Source: Modicisalibacter sp033446685
GTDB lineage: Bacteria > Pseudomonadota > Gammaproteobacteria > Pseudomonadales > Halomonadaceae
Direction of reading: 5' to 3'
Assembly: GCF_033446685.1 (NCBI RefSeq)
Contig: NZ_JAWQLY010000002.1
Location: forward strand, 62,001-126,000
DNA: 64,000 nt
Shown here: piece by piece, positions 27,447-35,514 of the stretch
Numbering within the stretch: the stretch's first letter is position 1
How the letters are laid out: each line of letters opens with the position of its first letter
Notes under the pieces: generated by a model
Told to the model about the DNA's origin: nothing
What the model saw: only the letters and a program-made list of their open reading frames with translations
Database searches by the model: none
Translations under genes and position numbers: made by a program

Positions 27447-27521
27447 GCTAGGGCTCCTAAAGCTTCGTTCAAGTGCGTCCTTTCAGAACGCATGGCAGAT
27501 TCATCCTCTCATTGGCGCCGC

Positions 27522-29573
27522 TCAACCCAGCAGCGAACGGATGCCCGCCAGGGCGTCCTTGCCGCGGGCCTGCTTCTTGTCCGGGTCTTCCTTGTCGGCG
27601 CGGCCCTCCCATTCCAGGTCGTCCGCCGGTAGCTCGTCGAGGAAGCGACTGGGCGTGCAGTCCATCAGCTCGCCATAGGTCTTGCGCTGGCGGGCCAGCG
27701 TCAGCGTCAGCGTCTGGCGGGCGCGGGTGATGCCCACGTAGGCCAGCCGGCGCTCCTCCTCGACGGTATCGAGCTCAATGGCGTTGCGGTGCGGCAGCAG
27801 CTCCTCCTCGAGGCCCATCACGTAGACGTGGGGGAACTCCAGGCCCTTGGCGGCGTGCAGCGTCAATAGCTGGATGCGGTCGGAGTCGTCCTCCTCGGCC
27901 TGCTGCTCGAGAATGTCGCGCAGCACCAGCCGCGAGATCGCCGATTCGACGTCGTCGGTTTCGCTGTCCTCGCTGGTCGTGGCCTCTTCCGGATCGCGCT
28001 GCATCGACTTCTCGAGCTGATCGATGAGTATCCAGACGTTGGCCATGCGCCGCTCGGCGACGGTGGGCGCGCTGGCGTTCTGGTAAAGCCACGCCTCGTA
28101 GTCCATGTCACGCATCATCTCGCGGATCGCGCTGATCGCATCGCCATGGTCCATGCGCTTGCGCACGCCGTCGATGAAGTGGGTGAAGCGCCCCAGGCGC
28201 TCGACGGCGCGGGTCGGCAGTACCTGTTCGAGGCCCATCTCATGACAGGCGGCGAACAGCGAGATGCTGCGCTCGGTGGCGTAGTTGGCGAGCTTCTCGA
28301 GCGTGCCGGGGCCGATCTCGCGGCGCGGCACGTTGACGATGCGCAGGAAGGCGTTGTCGTCGCCGGGATTGATCAGCAGTCGCAAATAGGCCATGGCATC
28401 CTTGATCTCGCCGCGCGAGAAGAACGAGGTGCCACCGGAGAGCTTGTAGGGAATCTGATAGTGCTGGAGTTTCAGTTCCAGCAGCCGGGCCTGGAAGTTG
28501 CCGCGATAGAGTACCGCGAAGTCGCGCCACTCGGCGGACTCCTTGATGCGCCGGGTGAGAATCTCGCTGGCCACCCGCTCGGCCTCGGCCTCCTCGTGGC
28601 GATTGACGACGATGCGGATCGGCGCGCCGACACCCTTGTCCGACCACAGCGCCTTGTCGTAGACGTGCGGATTATTACTGATCAGCGTATTGGCGGCGCG
28701 CAGGATCAGTTGCGTCGAACGATAGTTCTGCTCGAGCTTGATCACCTTGAGGCGCGGGAAATCCTCGCCCAGCGTGACCAGGTTCTCCGGGCGCGCGCCG
28801 CGCCAGGCGTAGATCGACTGGTCGTCGTCGCCAACCACGGTGAAGGTGCCGCGCTCGGCCATCAGCAGGCGGACCAGCTGGTACTGGCTGATGTTGGTGT
28901 CCTGATACTCGTCGACCAGCATGTAGTGGATCTTGCGCCGCCAGCGTGCCAGCGCCTCGGGGTCGCTCTGCAGCAGTACCACCGGCAACATGATCAGGTC
29001 GTCGAAGTCGACCGCGTTGTAGGCCTTGAGGTGGCGCCCGTAGGCCTCGTAGAGACGCGCCGCGTACTGCTCGTCCTCGTCGGCGGCGTGCGACAGCGCC
29101 TGGCCGGGCAGCACCAGGTCGTTCTTCCAGGTGGAAATCTGGCCCTGCACGCGGTTGATCTGGTCGGCGTCGACCTGGGCGTCCTTCTGCATCAGATCGC
29201 GCAGCAGCGCCTTGGCGTCCTCGGGGTCGAACAGCGAGAAGCCCGGCTTGTAGCCCAGCGTCTTGAGCTCGCCGCGAATGATGTTGAGCCCCAGAGTATG
29301 GAAGGTCGACACCGTCAGGCCATGGCCCTCGCGGCCCTTGAGCAATTGCCCGACGCGCTCCTTCATCTCGCGTGCGGCCTTGTTGGTGAAGGTCACCGCG
29401 GCGATCTTGCGCGCGCTCATGCCGCACTCCTGAACCAGGTAGGCGATCTTGGTGGTGATCACGCTGGTCTTGCCGGAGCCGGCACCGGCCAGCACCAGGC
29501 AGGGACCGTCGATGAAGCGCACCGCTTCCTGCTGGCGCGGATTGAGCTTGGCGAGGCGTTGCTGAATAGACAT
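27522..29573 (-). CDS. rep: ATP-dependent DNA helicase Rep
   Basis: A 683-residue superfamily 1A helicase that unwinds DNA 3' to 5' and helps replication forks pass protein blocks. Walker A is GAGSGKTSVIT (about 30-40), motif II is MLVDEYQDTN, motif III is VVGDDDQSIYAWRGA, and motif VI is VGITRARQTLTLT. The N-terminal LNPRQQEAVRFIDGPCLVLAG and the length (E. coli Rep 673) favour Rep over UvrD, which is longer and usually has different motif Ia surroundings. It lies four bases downstream of trmL and in the same direction, so the two are probably co-transcribed. Confidence 0.93.
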   Translation of the reverse strand: MSIQQRLAKLNPRQQEAVRFIDGPCLVLAGAGSGKTSVITTKIAYLVQECGMSARKIAAVTFTNKAAREMKERVGQLLKGREGHGLTVSTFHTLGLNIIRGELKTLGYKPGFSLFDPEDAKALLRDLMQKDAQVDADQINRVQGQISTWKNDLVLPGQALSHAADEDEQYAARLYEAYGRHLKAYNAVDFDDLIMLPVVLLQSDPEALARWRRKIHYMLVDEYQDTNISQYQLVRLLMAERGTFTVVGDDDQSIYAWRGARPENLVTLGEDFPRLKVIKLEQNYRSTQLILRAANTLISNNPHVYDKALWSDKGVGAPIRIVVNRHEEAEAERVASEILTRRIKESAEWRDFAVLYRGNFQARLLELKLQHYQIPYKLSGGTSFFSRGEIKDAMAYLRLLINPGDDNAFLRIVNVPRREIGPGTLEKLANYATERSISLFAACHEMGLEQVLPTRAVERLGRFTHFIDGVRKRMDHGDAISAIREMMRDMDYEAWLYQNASAPTVAERRMANVWILIDQLEKSMQRDPEEATTSEDSETDDVESAISRLVLRDILEQQAEEDDSDRIQLLTLHAAKGLEFPHVYVMGLEEELLPHRNAIELDTVEEERRLAYVGITRARQTLTLTLARQRKTYGELMDCTPSRFLDELPADDLEWEGRADKEDPDKKQARGKDALAGIRSLLG

Positions 29574-29576
29574 CGG

Positions 29577-30143
29577 TTACTCGTTGCCGGCCGTGTCGGG
29601 TATGTCTGTATCGGTTACCGGGCGCTCACCCGCTGTATCGGCCCCCGGAAGCCCGGCGCCAGGAAGGCCTGCCCCCGGAAGCCCGGCGCCAACGAATTCA
29701 AGCTGACGCCAAGCCTCGTAGACCAGGATCGCGGCGGCGTTGGACAGATTGAGGCTGCGGCTGTCGGGCAGCATCGGCAGGCGCAGGCGCTGCTCGGGCG
29801 GCAGGGCGTCGAGCATGGCCTGTGGCAGGCCACGGGTCTCGGGCCCGAATACCAGCGCATCGCCGGGCGCGTAGGCCGGCTCATGGTAGCCGGTGCGCCC
29901 CCGGGTGGAAATGGCGAAGACCCTGTCGGGGGCCACGTCGCGCACGAACGCCGGCCAGTCGGCGTGGACCTTGACCCGCGCCCATTCGTGATAATCCAGC
30001 CCGGCACGGCGCAGGCGCTTGTCATCGAGGGTGAAGCCCAGCGGTTCGACCAGATGCAGGCGGAAGCCGGTGTTGGCGCACAGCCGGATGAGGTTGCCGG
30101 TGTTGGGCGGAATCTCGGGTTCGAAGAGCACGATATCGAGCAT
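29577..30143 (-). CDS. trmL: tRNA (cytidine(34)-2'-O)-methyltransferase TrmL with repeat-derived tail
   Basis: A SPOUT-fold enzyme that methylates the wobble base of tRNA-Leu isoacceptors using S-adenosylmethionine. The core (about residues 1-152) is close to E. coli TrmL: MLDIVLFEPEIPPNTGN, IRLCANTGFRLHLVEPLG, the FGPETRGLP loop and PDSRSLNLSNA knot motif. The product is 188 residues, against 157 in E. coli. The extra tail of about 36 residues begins with three copies of GAGLP and is encoded by a GC-rich DNA repeat that also occurs outside the gene. The start is ATG at 30143, where the family N-terminus begins. Confidence 0.92.
   Translation of the reverse strand: MLDIVLFEPEIPPNTGNLIRLCANTGFRLHLVEPLGFTLDDKRLRRAGLDYHEWARVKVHADWPAFVRDVAPDRVFAISTRGRTGYHEPAYAPGDALVFGPETRGLPQAMLDALPPEQRLRLPMLPDSRSLNLSNAAAILVYEAWRQLEFVGAGLPGAGLPGAGLPGADTAGERPVTDTDIPDTAGNE
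29641..29691. repeat. Two 21-bp direct repeats inside the 3' end of trmL
   Basis: Positions 29641-29661 and 29671-29691 are identical 21-bp units (core GGAAGCCCGGCGCCA), 30 bases apart. They code for the low-complexity GAGLP tail of TrmL. A related sequence (AAAGCCGGCGCCA) occurs in the intergenic repeat at about 30269-30281. Confidence 0.85.
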
Positions 30144-30219
30144 GAAAGTTCCGGGCCGATGGCGGCTGAGAAAAGGCTGGCGCGCGCGGTGCATGATACG
30201 CAATCGGCGCCCCGAATGG

Positions 30220-30287
30220 CTCTTTGTAGCGCTCCGGAGCCGGCGCTCGAATACTCTTTATAGCGCCCCAAAGCCGGCGCCAACGCT
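30220..30287. repeat. Tandem pair of degenerate 34-bp repeats
   Basis: 30220-30253 and 30254-30287 are head-to-tail copies; 23 of the first 27 positions agree (core CTCTTTNTAGCGCNCC, then AGCCGGCGC). They lie between the divergently placed ends of trmL (start) and yfaZ (stop). They look like a dispersed intergenic repeat family related to the units inside trmL. Confidence 0.75.
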
Positions 30288-30320
30288 CGTAGCTCGTAGC
30301 TCGTAGCTCGTAGCTCGTAG
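30286..30320. repeat. Heptamer tandem repeat CTCGTAG x5
   Basis: Five perfect copies of CTCGTAG followed by a partial one (CTCAG). It lies 12 bases from the yfaZ stop codon. The unit length is not a multiple of three, but the run is outside genes. Confidence 0.92.
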
Positions 30321-30332
30321 CTCAGTCTCCCA

Positions 30333-30887
30333 TCAGAAACCGACGCTGACGCCGAACGTCGGCCCGCTGTGCAGGGTGTGCTCGCCGCGGTCGTCGAACT
30401 CGGTGCGGTAGTAGCGGTAGCCACCGTAGAGATAAGTCTGCGCGACCACGTTGACTCGTAGCTGGGCACCGTATTCATAGCTCTTCTCGATGTCGCCGTG
30501 GCTCAGCCCGTTGGGCATGTAGAAGCCATAACCGCCTACCGAGGTCAGCGGAATCGGCGTGTCGACGAACGCCGAGCCGCCCAGTCCCAGGCCGCCGCCG
30601 TCACCATAGGCCGTGTCCTGATACTGGTAGCGGCCGCCCACCGCCAGGTCGATGCCCGGCAGGTAGGGCGTGAACATCAGCGAGCCGGAATAGAAATCGG
30701 CATCGTCGCCGCTGTCGTCAGAAGTGAAGTAGCCGACCCCGGCGCGTAGCGTGGGGAAGATCGTCTGGCTGGCTTCGATGCCTTGAGAGTGCGGGCCGCC
30801 GCTGGCGGAAACGCTGAGCGCCATGGCCTGATGACTGGCCAGCAAGAGCCCGGCGGAAGAGAGCGCGAAACCGAATGACTTGATCAT
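30333..30887 (-). CDS. YfaZ-family outer membrane protein
   Basis: A 184-residue predicted outer-membrane beta-barrel. It has a signal peptide of about 23 residues (MIKSFGFALSSAGLLLASHQAMA), then alternating beta strands rich in Gly and Tyr (LRAGVGYFTS, YGGYRYYRTEFD), and ends in the C-terminal phenylalanine needed for barrel insertion (VSVGF). The pattern matches YfaZ/YfaZ-like proteins whose job is unknown. It stands alone, downstream of pyrE with a 111-base gap. Confidence 0.8.
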   Translation of the reverse strand: MIKSFGFALSSAGLLLASHQAMALSVSASGGPHSQGIEASQTIFPTLRAGVGYFTSDDSGDDADFYSGSLMFTPYLPGIDLAVGGRYQYQDTAYGDGGGLGLGGSAFVDTPIPLTSVGGYGFYMPNGLSHGDIEKSYEYGAQLRVNVVAQTYLYGGYRYYRTEFDDRGEHTLHSGPTFGVSVGF

Positions 30888-30998
30888 GACTGCATGTCCT
30901 TACAACGAATAGGCTTGCAACGAGTGGGCTTGCCACTCAACTATGGCAGAAATGACCGGGTTATCAAACGGCGTTTTAAAACGCTGCTCTCGAACGAC

Positions 30999-31682
30999 TC
31001 AGCGCGCCAGCACGCCGTAGCGGGCCCGATAATCGCGGATCGCCTCGGCATGCGGCTGAAGCTCGCTGCCAGCGTACTGCTCGAGGTAGGCGAGTACCTG
31101 ATCGAGGGTGACGATGCTGATCACCGGCATGGCGTAACGCGCCTCGACTTCCTGGATGGCGCTGTGGCTGGTCATCTCGCCGTCGATCTGGCCGCACTCC
31201 TGTCGATCGAGGGCGATCACCACCCCGGCGGCACTGGCGCCGGCCGATTCGATCAGCGTCATGACCTCGCCGATCGCGGTGCCGGCGGTGATCACGTCGT
31301 CGATGATCAGCACCCGCCCGGTGAGCTCGGCGCCGACGATCTGGCCGCCCTCGCCGTGGGTCTTGGCCTCCTTGCGATTGAAGGCGAATGGCAGGTCGCG
31401 GCCATGATACTCGGCCAGCGCCACGGCGGTGGCGGTACCCAGCGGGATCCCCTTGTAGGCGGGGCCGAACAGCACGTCGGCCTTGAGGCCGCTGTCGACG
31501 ATCGCCTGCGCGTAGCAGCGGCCGAGACGCGCCAGAGCGGCACCGCTCTTGAACAGGCCGGCATTGAAGAAATAGGGACTCACGCGTCCCGACTTGAGCG
31601 TGAACTCGCCGAACTTGAGTACGCCCTGCTCGATGGCGAAGGCGATGAAGTCGCGCTGGTAGGCTTGCAACTGGCCGGCCAC
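30999..31682 (-). CDS. pyrE: Orotate phosphoribosyltransferase
   Basis: Makes orotidine 5'-phosphate from orotate and PRPP in pyrimidine synthesis. The PRPP-binding motif VLIIDDVITAGTA is at about residues 120-133, and FGEFTLKSGRVSPYFFNAG and FGPAYKGIPL are typical of the family. The start chosen is the GTG at 31682 with an AGAGGA box upstream, giving 227 residues; E. coli PyrE has 213. It diverges from crc, the same arrangement as in Pseudomonas. Confidence 0.94.
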   Translation of the reverse strand: MAGQLQAYQRDFIAFAIEQGVLKFGEFTLKSGRVSPYFFNAGLFKSGAALARLGRCYAQAIVDSGLKADVLFGPAYKGIPLGTATAVALAEYHGRDLPFAFNRKEAKTHGEGGQIVGAELTGRVLIIDDVITAGTAIGEVMTLIESAGASAAGVVIALDRQECGQIDGEMTSHSAIQEVEARYAMPVISIVTLDQVLAYLEQYAGSELQPHAEAIRDYRARYGVLAR

Positions 31683-31839
31683 GGGGCTTCCTCTTTGTAG
31701 CAACTGATTGCGTTTGGGGACTGCTTGGCTTTTTAGCGATAGCCTGACGTTCTAGAGACGGCTAACTGGGTGACGGTTCGACGCGAATGGCTACCCTGAA
31801 ACACGAGAGCGCTTTAAACGAACGATTGGCCCGAGTCAT

Positions 31840-31869
31840 TTACCCAAACGTCGAAAGCTCAGGTATCAT
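31840..31869 (+). promoter_or_regulatory. Candidate crc promoter
   Basis: TATCAT at 31864-31869 is a good -10 hexamer 28 bases before the crc start; TTACCC at 31840-31845, 18 bases upstream, is a weak -35. Low confidence because the -35 is poor. Confidence 0.35.
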
Positions 31870-31896
31870 ACACGCGCGACGAAAAAGGGACCATGT

Positions 31897-32664
31897 ATGA
31901 AAATCGCCAGCATCAACGTCAATGGAATTCGTGCCGCGGTCGAGCGAGGGTTTCTCGACTGGCTGGCCGATCAGGATGTCGATGTCGTCTGCGTGCAGAA
32001 CCTGAAGGCCAAGAGTTTCGAGCTCGACGACAGCATTCTTTATCCCGAAGGCTACGAGGGCTACTTCCTCGATGCCGAACAGGACGGCTTCTCCGGCGTC
32101 GGCCTGTACTGTCGCAAGATCCCCAAGGCGATCATGTACGGCCTGGGCTTCGAGCAGTGCGACAACGAGGCCCGCTTCCTGCAGGCCGATTACGATCGTT
32201 TCAGCATCGCCAGCTTCCTGATGCCCGACGGCAGCGACTATGCCGCCAAGCAGAGCTTCATGAGCCAGTACCAGGAATACCTGTCCAAGATGGCTCGCAA
32301 GCGCCGCGAGTACATTATCTGCGGCACCTGGCACATCGCGCACAAGACCGTCGACCTGGCCAATTGGGCCGACAACCAGACCACCCCGGGCTTCAAGCCC
32401 GAGGAACGCGCCTGGATGGACCAGATGTTCGGTCCCACCGGCTTCATCGACACCTTCCGCGAAGTCAACCGCGATGCCGGTGAATACACCTGGTGGCCCA
32501 AGCTCGATCAGGAAGTCCCGCGCAGCCGCCAGGAAGGCTGGCGCATCGACTATCAAATCGTCGGTCCCAACTTCCGGCGCCATGTGGTCGACGCCTGGAT
32601 CGACCGCGAGGCGACCTTCTCCGAGTTCGCCCCGTTGATCGTCGAGTACGACCTGACCCTCTGA
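31897..32664 (+). CDS. crc: Catabolite repression control protein Crc (inactive ExoIII family)
   Basis: A 255-residue protein of the exonuclease III/AP endonuclease fold in which the catalytic residues are replaced. The metal-binding glutamate of LQET reads Gln34-Asn35, the GDxN motif reads GTWHIAH, and the terminal SDH is SEF in FSEFAPLIVEYD. In Pseudomonas the same family member, Crc, has lost nuclease activity and acts with Hfq to repress translation of catabolic mRNAs at A-rich sites. The retained segments (KIASINVNGIRAA, YLSKMARKRREYI, WWPKLDQEVPR, GWRIDYQI) match Crc closely, as does its place next to divergent pyrE. Automated tools may call it exodeoxyribonuclease III. Confidence 0.87.
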   Translation: MKIASINVNGIRAAVERGFLDWLADQDVDVVCVQNLKAKSFELDDSILYPEGYEGYFLDAEQDGFSGVGLYCRKIPKAIMYGLGFEQCDNEARFLQADYDRFSIASFLMPDGSDYAAKQSFMSQYQEYLSKMARKRREYIICGTWHIAHKTVDLANWADNQTTPGFKPEERAWMDQMFGPTGFIDTFREVNRDAGEYTWWPKLDQEVPRSRQEGWRIDYQIVGPNFRRHVVDAWIDREATFSEFAPLIVEYDLTL

Positions 32665-32710
32665 GCCCTCTCCCACGGCCTTTCGTCGCGTTTTAACGAG
32701 TGCCTAGACA

Positions 32711-32742
32711 GCAAAACGCCGGCCCAGGAGCCGGCGTTTTGC
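32711..32742. terminator. Bidirectional terminator between crc and rph
   Basis: A perfect 13-bp inverted repeat (32711-32723 with 32730-32742) with AAAA on the left and TTTT on the right of a GC-rich stem, so it can serve both convergent genes. Confidence 0.88.
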
Positions 32743-32782
32743 GTGGTGGCGAAAGAAAGTGGCGAGTAGCCTTCGCCAAGAA

Positions 32783-33520
32783 TCAGCGACGAATCTCCAG
32801 CGCCTCGCGCTGATGCTCGAACAGGCTCTGGCCAGCCTTCTCGGCAAGATCGAGCATGGCGTTGAGCTCGTCACGCGAGAACGCCGCCGTCTCGGCGGTG
32901 CCCTGCACCTCGATCAGCCCGCCATCCTCGGTCATCACCACGTTCATGTCGGTGCCCGCGGCGCTGTCTTCCGGGTAGTCGAGATCGACCACCGGCGTGC
33001 CCTTGTAGACGCCCACCGAGACCGAGCTGACCAGTTGCTTGAACGGATCGGTCTTGATCTGCTTTTCGCGCTGCAGGTAGCGAATGGCATCGACCAGCGC
33101 CACGCAGCCGCCGGTGATCGACGCCGTACGCGTTCCGCCGTCGGCCTGGATCACGTCGCAGTCGACGGTGATGGTGAACTCGCCGAGCTTCTTGAGATTG
33201 ACCGCCGCGCGCAGCGATCGGCCGATCAAGCGCTGGATCTCCAGCGTGCGCCCGCCCTGCTTGCCGCGGGTCGCCTCGCGGCCGCTGCGGCTGTGGGTGG
33301 CGCGCGGCAGCATGCCGTACTCGGCGGTGATCCAGCCCTGGCTCTTGCCGCGCAACCAGCGCGGCACGCCGGCTTCGACACTGGCGTTGCACAGCACCTT
33401 GGTATCACCGAAGGCCACCAGCACCGAGCCTTCGGCGTGGCGGGTATAGTCGCGGATCAGTTGAATCTCGCGGGGCTGATCGGGCTGTCGTCCGCTGGGT
33501 CGTGTGGCCGCTGGGCGCAT
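32783..33520 (-). CDS. rph: Ribonuclease PH
   Basis: A 245-residue phosphorolytic 3'-5' exoribonuclease that trims the 3' ends of tRNA precursors. The family blocks are clear: GSVLVAFGDTKVLCNASVE, RATHSRSGREATRGKQ with phosphate-binding arginine, TITVDCDVIQADGGTRTA and DLDYPEDSAAGTDMNVVMT. The length is close to E. coli (238). The start at 33520 follows a GAGAGGTG box; an upstream extension in frame is not protein-like. It diverges from yicC, the conserved arrangement in gammaproteobacteria. Confidence 0.95.
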   Translation of the reverse strand: MRPAATRPSGRQPDQPREIQLIRDYTRHAEGSVLVAFGDTKVLCNASVEAGVPRWLRGKSQGWITAEYGMLPRATHSRSGREATRGKQGGRTLEIQRLIGRSLRAAVNLKKLGEFTITVDCDVIQADGGTRTASITGGCVALVDAIRYLQREKQIKTDPFKQLVSSVSVGVYKGTPVVDLDYPEDSAAGTDMNVVMTEDGGLIEVQGTAETAAFSRDELNAMLDLAEKAGQSLFEHQREALEIRR

Positions 33521-33678
33521 GTCACCTCTCATCGCTTGGCTGGGTAATCGTCGGAGCACAGCTCCTGAATGGACGGCCATTCTACACGCTTGACCCGTGT
33601 CGATCCGTTACACTGAGCAATGTTCCGGCGAACCGTTGTCCGGACGAACCCTTTCACCGTTGTCTTCGAGGAACTCGC

Positions 33679-34542
33679 ATGGCCTACAGCATGACCGCCT
33701 TCAGCCGGCAGACCCTGGATGCCGCCTGGGGTAGCCTGCAACTGGAACTGCGCTCGGTGAACCAGCGCTACCTGGAGCCGCACTTCCGCCTGCCCGAGAG
33801 CCTGCGCGATCTCGAGCCGGGCTTCCGCGAGGCCCTGCGCACGCGCCTGGCGCGCGGCAAGGTCGAATGCCAGCTGCGCTTCGATCCCGCCGCCGCCGGC
33901 GAATCGCTGAGCGTCAACCGCGAGCGACTCGCTGAACTCAACCGCGCCCTGCATGAAGTGCGCGCCGAGCTTCCCGACGCGCCAATGCCCGACGCCCTAG
34001 CGCTGCTCGACCATCCCGGAGTGGTCGACACCCAGGGCGCCGACCTCGATACCGTCAAGCGCGAGGCGTTGGCGCTGTTCGATACCGCGCTCGACGACCT
34101 GATCGCCGGGCGCGCCCGGGAGGGTGAACGCCTCGCCGAGCTGATTCGTAGCCGGCTCGATGGCGTACGCGCGCAGGTCGCCACGGTCCGCGAACTGCTC
34201 CCTCAGATTCTCGAGCGCCAACGCAGCCAGCTGATCGAACGCCTCGAAGCGTTCAAGGCCGAACTCGATCCGCAGCGCATCGAGGCCGAGGTCGCGCTGC
34301 TCGCCCAGAAAGCCGACGTCGACGAGGAACTCGACCGCCTGGAAATCCACATCGCCGAGATCGAGCGTCAGCTCAAGCAGAAAGGCCCGATCGGCCGGCG
34401 GCTGGACTTTCTGATGCAGGAACTCAACCGCGAGGCCAACACCCTATCGTCCAAGGCGGTGGTCGCCGATACCACCCGCTGCGCGGTGGAGTTGAAGGTG
34501 CTGATCGAACAGATGCGGGAGCAGATTCAGAACTTGGAGTGA
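33679..34542 (+). CDS. yicC: YicC/YloC family endoribonuclease
   Basis: A 287-residue member of the YicC family, conserved in bacteria and shown in E. coli to be an endoribonuclease that can degrade the small RNA RyhB. The N-terminus MAYSMTAFSRQT and the C-terminal block GRRLDFLMQELNREANTLSSKA are diagnostic. The start at 33679 has a GAGG box. In many relatives yicC is followed directly by gmk, but here a terminator and about 16.8 kb of other genes intervene. Confidence 0.95.
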   Translation: MAYSMTAFSRQTLDAAWGSLQLELRSVNQRYLEPHFRLPESLRDLEPGFREALRTRLARGKVECQLRFDPAAAGESLSVNRERLAELNRALHEVRAELPDAPMPDALALLDHPGVVDTQGADLDTVKREALALFDTALDDLIAGRAREGERLAELIRSRLDGVRAQVATVRELLPQILERQRSQLIERLEAFKAELDPQRIEAEVALLAQKADVDEELDRLEIHIAEIERQLKQKGPIGRRLDFLMQELNREANTLSSKAVVADTTRCAVELKVLIEQMREQIQNLE

Positions 34543-34619
34543 GTGGTAAGTTGATTTCGTAAGCCAGCGTACTCACAATCTTTGGCAAATGGACTGGGAG
34601 CACTCGGTCGGCGTCTAAA

Positions 34620-34644
34620 CCTCGGTGAGTGCACCGGGGTTTTT
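34620..34644 (+). terminator. Terminator of yicC
   Basis: An 8-bp stem (34620-34627 with 34632-34639, one G-T pair), loop AGTG, followed by five T; 77 bases after the yicC stop. Confidence 0.82.
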
Positions 34645-34751
34645 CGCTATCTGGAGTATGGAAAAGCGATCGAAGCAGATACCTTAATCTCCACTGATCG
34701 TAGCTAACCCCTACCGCCCGTCGCCCCCGCTCGCAGTAGAACTCAATCTGA

Positions 34752-35429
34752 TCAGTATCGGTCAGCTTCTGTGCCAGGGTAGATGCCAGACACCAGACTA
34801 ATGAATCGCTCTTTTCCCGTCCCATGTTTCGAGGCCCTGTACCACCAAGCGCACGCAGGATGAGGAACGCCTTTCGACTCAATTTCAAGATGCTTGGCCA
34901 AGTGCCTTTTCGCTTTTGTGGAAACGAAAATCACGCGGTCAGGCTTAATAACATCAATCACACCATTGAGCGTTTGCTTGGCAACCTCCAGGTCTTCTCG
35001 TTGGACATTAAGGCTTTTCCCAGTAACGGCTGGCCGTTGGAACCCGTTCATGAATGCGACGTATCTAAATAGATTACCGTCTCCCATATATCCCGCTTCA
35101 CTCAACGCCCGGTTCAAGCGCCGGTAGATCTCGTGGCCTCTCGCGTTCCACTGGCCGTCTGGTTTATCGATGATGTTGCGCGTGTGTATCCAACCTGGTT
35201 TATCGTCAGTTTCAAAATTCTTCTCAGAGCCCGCATACCAACGTTGTGCATCAAGGTGAAGCGATCTTCCCGCTGGCAGGTAATGGCTTTCAGCGACCAA
35301 TAGAATTTTTGGGCCATGCTGGCCATAAAAGCGCCCAATGAAAGGGCGCATACGCGGGTAGGCTTGATAATGTAGCAATTTATCGAAAGCGTTATCGAAC
35401 TCTTGCAAGTAGTGATGAATTTCAGACAT
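34752..35429 (-). CDS. Hypothetical protein, possible uracil-DNA-glycosylase fold
   Basis: A 225-residue protein with no certain family. Two segments recall the uracil-DNA glycosylase superfamily: ILLVAESHYLP at residues 42-52, placed like the first motif (a strand followed by a polar loop), and HPACAWW at 190-196, like the HPS/HP-x motif before the DNA-intercalating loop. Between them are FRYVAFMNGFQRP and DRVIFVSTKAKRHL, which could be the other core strands. No iron-sulphur cysteines are seen. It is less GC-rich than its surroundings and sits at the edge of the restriction-modification block, which points to horizontal gain. The UDG link is an inference from motif layout only. Confidence 0.65.
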   Translation of the reverse strand: MSEIHHYLQEFDNAFDKLLHYQAYPRMRPFIGRFYGQHGPKILLVAESHYLPAGRSLHLDAQRWYAGSEKNFETDDKPGWIHTRNIIDKPDGQWNARGHEIYRRLNRALSEAGYMGDGNLFRYVAFMNGFQRPAVTGKSLNVQREDLEVAKQTLNGVIDVIKPDRVIFVSTKAKRHLAKHLEIESKGVPHPACAWWYRASKHGTGKERFISLVSGIYPGTEADRY

Positions 35430-35514
35430 ATAAACTTACCCTGAGCTTAGAGAACCACTCGACCAACAAGAGGTAATTCTGTGATTTTCGTGACGGACTA
35501 GAATAGCGTAACGC

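Noticed and set aside
28146..30263. A 705-codon open frame on the plus strand opposite rep and trmL
   Set aside because: It is the antisense shadow of rep and trmL in high-GC DNA; its protein has no family features while the opposite strand has complete helicase and SPOUT motifs.
30286..30320. CRISPR array
   Set aside because: The unit is a 7-base head-to-tail repeat without spacers and no cas genes are present.
31897..32664. Active exodeoxyribonuclease III
   Set aside because: All catalytic residues of the ExoIII fold are replaced, so Crc is the better name.
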